64,000 nucleotides of DNA, taken from positions 151,437 through 215,436 of the forward strand of contig NZ_SMAN01000001.1 in assembly GCF_004342905.1 (NCBI RefSeq), given 5' to 3'. The notes under the pieces are model-generated. The model was given only the letters and a program-made list of their open reading frames with translations, was not told the DNA's origin and made no database searches. Below are positions 59,502-64,000 of this stretch, one piece after another. Both the position numbers and the translations under genes were made by a program. How positions within the stretch are numbered: the first letter of the stretch is position 1; the number at the start of each line of letters is the position of its first letter. Origin of the DNA: Melghiribacillus thermohalophilus. Lineage in GTDB: Bacteria > Bacillota > Bacilli > Bacillales > Alkalibacillaceae.

Positions 59502-60422
59502 TTATGTCAACTGTAAATGGTGACCTTGCATTAATTTTGGATGCAGCAAACAGTGGTAACTACCGTCTGGTGTCAACTCTCCAAACTGAATACCTATGTA
59601 AACCCGATCAAAAGCAAGAACATCTTCCCTGTATTTCAGGTATATTTTTTCAGGCCTAAAAACGAAAAGAAAATCCCGCTTTCCTTCCACCCCCTGGTAA
59701 GGTATCAGTCGAATTCTTGCTTTCCAGCTGTCCGGAAGATCTTCAAAACTCCAGCTTTCGGCACATTGTTTTAACTTTTTCCAGTCCGACTCTGAAAACC
59801 ATTTTTTTAATACCACTTCATCACAGATGATCACAGGTCTTTTGGTGAACGGCTCCACCAGACTATTTCCGCTGTCAAAAAAACCAGTGGTCTGAAGGGA
59901 TTTGCCATCAACTTCGATGGTTACTGGATACATTTGATCATAGCGGATCTGATCGTAAGATACGGTATCCAGCCGCCTTCTTGTAAACCAGAATACGAAT
60001 GGAAATAAGATGACGACAAACAGCCAGCTGATCATATCGCCGTAACCCGTGTTATACGTCAGAAATGAGCTGTTTGCGACCTGAAAATTTTGTCCGAGCA
60101 AAAAGTAAAGGCCAAACAGTCCCCCGCCGAGAGCAAAAGAAACAAAATAAAAACTGGTCAACTGCTTAATAAGAACATTCATATTTTTAAAGCCAAAGGA
60201 TGAAACTAAGATGATGAGAGAAAAACCGATTTTCCCTGGTGGAGAAGTCATCCAGTGATCCGGAAAATAAATTGTAACAGGCACGATGAATGAGGCCACA
60301 AAAGCTCCAAATATCAGACGTTTCCGGCTGGTTTTAGCCCATGTCAGCCAGTGAACCAGCTGTAAAATCATCCAGTCAATCAAAAAATTTAACAGCCATA
60401 CGGCATCCAGATAAATGGTCAC
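59502..60422 (-). CDS. spoIIGA: Pro-sigma-E processing peptidase SpoIIGA
   Basis: Membrane aspartic-type peptidase that activates pro-sigma-E after a forespore signal (SpoIIR). The first ~160 residues hold five hydrophobic helices, starting [15 protein letters not shown]. The C-terminal soluble domain has the catalytic Asp in [22 protein letters not shown] and a final LHPKLMQG. I assign a GTG start at 60422 with GAGAGG 9 bases before it, because the family begins at this point; upstream codons are not family-like. Length is 306 residues. Confidence 0.95.
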   Translation of the reverse strand: MTIYLDAVWLLNFLIDWMILQLVHWLTWAKTSRKRLIFGAFVASFIVPVTIYFPDHWMTSPPGKIGFSLIILVSSFGFKNMNVLIKQLTSFYFVSFALGGGLFGLYFLLGQNFQVANSSFLTYNTGYGDMISWLFVVILFPFVFWFTRRRLDTVSYDQIRYDQMYPVTIEVDGKSLQTTGFFDSGNSLVEPFTKRPVIICDEVVLKKWFSESDWKKLKQCAESWSFEDLPDSWKARIRLIPYQGVEGKRDFLFVFRPEKIYLKYREDVLAFDRVYIGIQFGELTPDGSYHCLLHPKLMQGHHLQLT

Positions 60423-60461
60423 GTTATTCAGCCTCTCATGGACAACTTTTTCTTTATGTGT

Positions 60462-60494
60462 AGTATAAATAAGCTTTTGCAAAAAGTCTGTCAC
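60462..60494 (-). promoter_or_regulatory. Candidate long-spacer promoter of the spoIIG operon
   Basis: GTGACA (60494-60489) and TATACT (60467-60462) are 21 bases apart. The B. subtilis spoIIG promoter is known for an unusual 22-base spacer that needs Spo0A~P. A similar arrangement here suggests Spo0A-dependent sigma-A initiation. Confidence 0.45.
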
Positions 60495-60644
60495 TTTCTG
60501 TTTGTAAAAGCTGGCTTATTTTTACTCTTTTTGTCACTCTCATGTAAAGTCGCAGTCCCGGCTTTTGTCACAAATTTGTCAACATCATGTTTGGAAAATA
60601 GGGTAGGGAAAAGTAAGACTATCTTGAAAAGGAGATGTTGTAAA

Positions 60645-61379
60645 ATGAAGTTAGAAGGAAAAGTAGCCATTATTACCGGCGGAGCAAGTGGAATTGGAGA
60701 AGCGACTGCTAAGTTGTTTTCAGGTGAGGGGGCTAGTGTGGTTGTCGCGGATTTCAGTGAAAAGGGTCAAGAGGTAGCAGACTCCTTAATCGGGGAAGCA
60801 ATTTTTGTCATAACCGACGTATCAAAGGAAGAAGACATCAAAGATCTTATCCAATCTACGGTGGACAAGTTTGGAAGAGTAGACATCATGTTTGCCAATG
60901 CCGGAATAGGCGATGCTACCCCGGCTCACGAACTGTCTATTGATGACTGGCAAAAAATGATTGATGTTAATTTAACAGGCGTTTTCTTATCAAATAAACA
61001 TGCCATCAAACAAATGTTAAAACAGGATGGTGGTGGTTCCATTGTCAATAATGCATCAATTCTGGGGCATGTTGGACAGGAAGGAATTACATCCTACACA
61101 GCAGCTAAGGGGGGTGTAGTCAATCTCACCCGCAGCCTGGCAGTCACTTATGCAAAAAATGGCATTCGGGTAAATGCGGTCTGTCCGGGTTATATTGATA
61201 CTCCGTTATTAAAGGAGGCACCTGATGAACTGAAACAGCAGCTCGTATCACTCCACCCCATCGGTCGTCTTGGAAAAGCAGAAGAGGTTGCTAAAGCGGT
61301 ACTTTTCCTATCCAGTGATGACGCATCCTTTGTCACTGGAGCAAACCTCCTGGTTGATGGAGGCTATACAGCACAATAA
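60645..61379 (+). CDS. Short-chain dehydrogenase/reductase
   Basis: NAD(P)-dependent oxidoreductase of the classical SDR family. TGGASGIGEA near residue 10 (Rossmann glycine motif), NAGIGDA near residue 85, catalytic Ser in NNASILG, YTAAK (Tyr, Lys), and PGYIDTPLL. Length is 244 residues. AAAGGAG precedes the ATG at 60645, although the frame is open from 60438. Asp37 after the second strand (VVVADFS) hints at NAD over NADP. The substrate is unknown. Divergent from spoIIGA and convergent with ftsZ, in a place held by bpr in B. subtilis. Confidence 0.9.
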   Translation: MKLEGKVAIITGGASGIGEATAKLFSGEGASVVVADFSEKGQEVADSLIGEAIFVITDVSKEEDIKDLIQSTVDKFGRVDIMFANAGIGDATPAHELSIDDWQKMIDVNLTGVFLSNKHAIKQMLKQDGGGSIVNNASILGHVGQEGITSYTAAKGGVVNLTRSLAVTYAKNGIRVNAVCPGYIDTPLLKEAPDELKQQLVSLHPIGRLGKAEEVAKAVLFLSSDDASFVTGANLLVDGGYTAQ

Positions 61380-61604
61380 ATTTCATATGATCCGAGAAAA
61401 TCATTCCCAGCCAATCAAAAGTGCCAGGCCACTGCCGGTCTAAAAGCATTTATCCTTATACTGTTTTTTCCCTGGAACAGGCAACTAGAACACCGTGTAA
61501 AAAACAGCGTGCTAAGAAACGTTGCATGCCTGAATCGTATCACTTAACCAAAAACGTGTGATCAGCAATCTCGGTCTGAAAACAGATGATGAAACAGGTT
61601 TTTC

Positions 61605-61650
61605 AAATTGAGATAAAAAAGAAAAAAGGATGCCTCTACTGACATCCTTT
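61605..61650 (-). terminator. Rho-independent terminator of ftsZ
   Basis: AAAGGATG and CATCCTTT form an 8-base stem with a 10-base loop followed by TTTTCTTTTTT on the minus strand, 22 bases past the ftsZ stop. Confidence 0.85.
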
Positions 61651-61671
61651 GTTTTGTGATAGTCATGCTGA

Positions 61672-62796
61672 TTATTTTCTGCGGTTTCGATTCCTCAGGA
61701 AAGTCGGAATATCTAATGTATCTTCTTCAATGGTTTTCGTTGATTTGCTGTCAGCATGTTGCCCTGCTGAACGCTGCTCCCGACGTTCATTGGCCGTATT
61801 TCTCAGAGCCGCACGCTGATTTGTCTGGCTGTTCTGCTTTTTCTGTTCATCAAATCCTGTTGCAATTACAGTCACAACAATTTCATCCTTAAGGTTTTCA
61901 TTAATCACTGAACCAAAAATGACGTTTACTTCCTGATCAGCAGCTGATGTTACAATGTCTGCTGCTTCCTGAACCTCAAACAGGCTTAAATTATTACCTC
62001 CGGAAATATTCATCAGAACACCGTGTGCACCGTCTATGGAAGTTTCCAGTAATGGAGAAGAAATTGCCTTTTTGGCTGCTTCCTGAGCTCGGTTCTCACC
62101 AGTCGCCACGCCAATCCCCATCAAAGCCGAACCTTTATCAGCCATGATGGTTTTTACATCGGCGAAGTCAACATTAATGAGACCGGGAACAGCTATTAAG
62201 TCAGAGATTCCCTGAACACCCTGGCGAAGGACATTATCCGCTTCACGAAATGCTTCAAGCATCGGTGTGTTTTTATCAACAATTTCAAGAAGTCGATCAT
62301 TTGGAATAACGATTAAAGTATCTACATTATTCTTCAATGAGTCAATCCCGGTAATTGCCTGTGCTGAGCGTTTTCTCCCCTCAAAAGTAAAGGGTCTGGT
62401 CACTACACCGACCGTCAGGGCCCCAAGTTCTTTTGCAATCTGGGCAATAACAGGTGCAGCCCCAGTACCGGTTCCACCACCCATGCCTGCTGTCACAAAG
62501 ACCATATCAGCTCCCTGAAGAGCTTCTTCAACTTGTTCTTTGCTTTCTTCCGCAGCCTTACGACCTACTTCCGGATTGGCTCCTGCACCTAATCCCCTCG
62601 TAAGCTTTTCACCGATTTGCAGCTTTACTTCTGCTTTTGACAGATTTAGAGCCTGAGCATCTGTATTCACTGCGATAAATTCTACACCCTGAACACCGTG
62701 TTCAATCATCCGATTGACAGCATTGCTGCCGCCACCGCCAACGCCTATAACTTTAATGGTTGCTAACTGATCCATGTTTGTCTCAAAATCTAACAT
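61672..62796 (-). CDS. ftsZ: Cell division protein FtsZ
   Basis: Tubulin-like GTPase that forms the division ring. [17 protein letters not shown] near residue 14 and the tubulin signature [13 protein letters not shown] near residue 104 are present, with the T7 loop NVDFADV later. A variable linker (about 318-355) is followed by the C-terminal peptide [10 protein letters not shown] that binds FtsA and SepF. Length is 374 residues. AGGAACGG lies upstream of the ATG at 62796. It follows ftsA by 62 bases. Confidence 0.98.
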   Translation of the reverse strand: MLDFETNMDQLATIKVIGVGGGGSNAVNRMIEHGVQGVEFIAVNTDAQALNLSKAEVKLQIGEKLTRGLGAGANPEVGRKAAEESKEQVEEALQGADMVFVTAGMGGGTGTGAAPVIAQIAKELGALTVGVVTRPFTFEGRKRSAQAITGIDSLKNNVDTLIVIPNDRLLEIVDKNTPMLEAFREADNVLRQGVQGISDLIAVPGLINVDFADVKTIMADKGSALMGIGVATGENRAQEAAKKAISSPLLETSIDGAHGVLMNISGGNNLSLFEVQEAADIVTSAADQEVNVIFGSVINENLKDEIVVTVIATGFDEQKKQNSQTNQRAALRNTANERREQRSAGQHADSKSTKTIEEDTLDIPTFLRNRNRRK

Positions 62797-62858
62797 TTTC
62801 CGTTCCTCCCAATTTGCAAGTTTCCGAAATTCTATCTTTCTATGAAGGAAACGCCAGA

Positions 62859-64000
62859 TTAATCAAAAAAATAGCTGAACAATTTGGCGATGCCAGATTC
62901 TTTGTTCTTTTTACCCTCTTTTGAACTGGAAACTTTCTTTTTCTTTGGTTTCAAATCAATATTTTCCATCCTCACAGCGGTAACAAGTTCTTTTCCCTGT
63001 ACTTTTGCATTATGATAGGCAAACTGCAAAATGCCTACCCCTGCCGTAAACTGGGGTTCTCGAACACCTATGTAATCAGGGATCGCAATTCGTACATTGT
63101 GCCGGAAGATATCCTGTGCTAATTCCAGTACTCCCGGCATACTCATGACACCGCCAGTCAATACATATCCGCCTGGCAGTTCTTGATAGCCCATTCGTTT
63201 TATTTCCTGATCTACAAAAGAGTAAATTTCTTCCAGTCTTGCTTCAATCATATCAGAAATTTGAAGCTGGTTAAATGTCTGTCTCTGATTGCTTCCAATT
63301 ATCGGAACATCAAACGTTTCATCTTCCTGTGCATCATTGTAGTAAGCATGTCCATGGTTTACTTTGATTTCTTCTGCCTGTTCCGTAGAAGTTTTTAAAC
63401 CGATGGATAAATCCTTGGTAATGTTATCCCCGCCAAGGGGGATAACAGTAGTGTCCTTTAGATGACCGGATTCAAAAACACTAATGGTGGTGCTTCCTCC
63501 GCCGATATCAATTAATGCAACCCCGAGGTTTTTCTCATCACGGGAAAGAGCAACAGATCCTCCAGCGAGGGGTTGAAGACAAATATCCTGAACTTCCAAT
63601 CCGGCTCTTTCAACACACTTTAATGTGTTGTGAAGCACCGTTTTTGAACAGGTAATAATCGTTCCTTCCATCTCGAGCCTAACACCAATCATACCCCGGG
63701 GGTCTGATATTTCGTCAAGGCCATCTACGATAAACTGCTTGGGAAACACATCGATGATTTCCCGTTCAGGCGGAATCGATAAAACCTGTGCTGCATCAAT
63801 GACACGTGTAATATCTTCATTGCCGATCTCTCGGTTTTCGCTGGAAACCGCAACAACCCCGTGGCAGGGCTGAAGTTGAATATGATTGCCTTTGACACCT
63901 ACAATCACACGCTCAATTTGCATATCAACCATCCGCTCCGCCTGTTCCACCGCACTCCGGATGGCATGAACAGTCTGATCTATATCAACAATGGCCCCTT
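62859..64000 (-). CDS. ftsA: Cell division protein FtsA (C-terminal part, cut by window edge)
   Basis: Actin-like protein that anchors FtsZ to membrane. About 380 residues are visible; the N-terminal ~50 lie outside the window. The ATPase phosphate motifs [14 protein letters not shown] and [10 protein letters not shown] (adenosine motif) are present, and the C-terminal amphipathic anchor [11 protein letters not shown] follows a basic Lys-rich linker (about residues 340-350 of the visible part). The frame is open through base 64000. Confidence 0.97.
   Translation of the reverse strand, partial: GAIVDIDQTVHAIRSAVEQAERMVDMQIERVIVGVKGNHIQLQPCHGVVAVSSENREIGNEDITRVIDAAQVLSIPPEREIIDVFPKQFIVDGLDEISDPRGMIGVRLEMEGTIITCSKTVLHNTLKCVERAGLEVQDICLQPLAGGSVALSRDEKNLGVALIDIGGGSTTISVFESGHLKDTTVIPLGGDNITKDLSIGLKTSTEQAEEIKVNHGHAYYNDAQEDETFDVPIIGSNQRQTFNQLQISDMIEARLEEIYSFVDQEIKRMGYQELPGGYVLTGGVMSMPGVLELAQDIFRHNVRIAIPDYIGVREPQFTAGVGILQFAYHNAKVQGKELVTAVRMENIDLKPKKKKVSSSKEGKKNKESGIAKLFSYFFD

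Noticed and set aside
60438-60644. 69-codon extension upstream of the SDR gene with a hydrophobic stretch
   Set aside because: It overlaps the spoIIG promoter region, and the SDR family start with its ribosome binding site is at 60645.

Overview
The window is a continuous piece of a Bacillaceae (endospore-forming Firmicutes) core chromosome. Three things support this: the gene order closely follows the Bacillus subtilis smc-to-ftsA interval; sporulation genes are present (spoVM, sigE, sigG, spoIIGA); and regulation is of Gram-positive type (T-box leader, PyrR attenuators, FapR operator, strong GGAGG ribosome binding sites, frequent GTG/TTG starts). I see no tRNA, rRNA, CRISPR array, prophage or insertion sequence. 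The genus cannot be named from this sequence.

Layout. 1-12.5 kb (minus): smc (cut by the window edge), rnc, acpP, fabG, fabD, plsX, fapR, recG, sdaAA, sdaAB, yloV/fakA and yloU. A DUF1128-type gene on the plus strand sits between rnc and smc. 12.7-13.4 kb: rpmB (plus) and the 26-codon spoVM (minus). 13.5-27.7 kb (minus): thiN, rpe, rsgA, prkC, prpC, rlmN, rsmB, fmt, priA, coaBC, rpoZ, gmk, remA and yicC/yloC, mostly with tiny gaps or 4-base overlaps. 27.9-32.4 kb: a calcium P-type ATPase and the divergent rqcH. 32.4-33.9 kb: small membrane-protein genes where B. subtilis has its sulfate-assimilation operon. 33.9-45.7 kb (minus): the complete de novo UMP operon pyrR-P-B-C-AA-AB-K-D-F-E with two PyrR attenuators. 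45.7-51.2 kb: ylyB-type pseudouridine synthase, lspA, a plus-strand lytic transglycosylase, and ileS with its T-box leader. 51.3-55.7 kb: divIVA, ylmH, ylmG, sepF, ylmE, ylmD, ylmC and a DUF2164 gene. 55.8-57.4 kb: a DUF4349 lipoprotein and an unrecognised protein with an HGT motif. 57.5-64 kb: sigG, sigE, spoIIGA, a plus-strand SDR dehydrogenase, ftsZ and ftsA (cut by the window edge).

How the genes fit together. FapR probably controls fapR-plsX-fabD-fabG-acpP from a promoter whose start region carries a FapR box. PyrR senses UMP and ends transcription before its own gene and before pyrP. PrkC/PrpC form a kinase-phosphatase pair next to ribosome and translation genes. The ylm/sepF/divIVA block serves division, next to ftsAZ. 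SpoIIGA processes pro-sigma-E, and sigma-G follows directly downstream.

The most interesting signals are regulatory or concern accessory genes: a LexA-box-like palindrome inside the promoter of yicC-remA-gmk; loss of the usual pyrP-pyrB attenuator; an apparent long-spacer spoIIG promoter with TTTGTCA repeats; two terminators that share one stem sequence 25 kb apart; a decayed copy of a GC-rich dispersed repeat between sigE and sigG; and an unrecognised protein at 56701-57384 whose HGT motif recalls ADP-ribosyltransferase folds. I did not find a convincing new multi-gene system. The window is mostly conserved housekeeping DNA.
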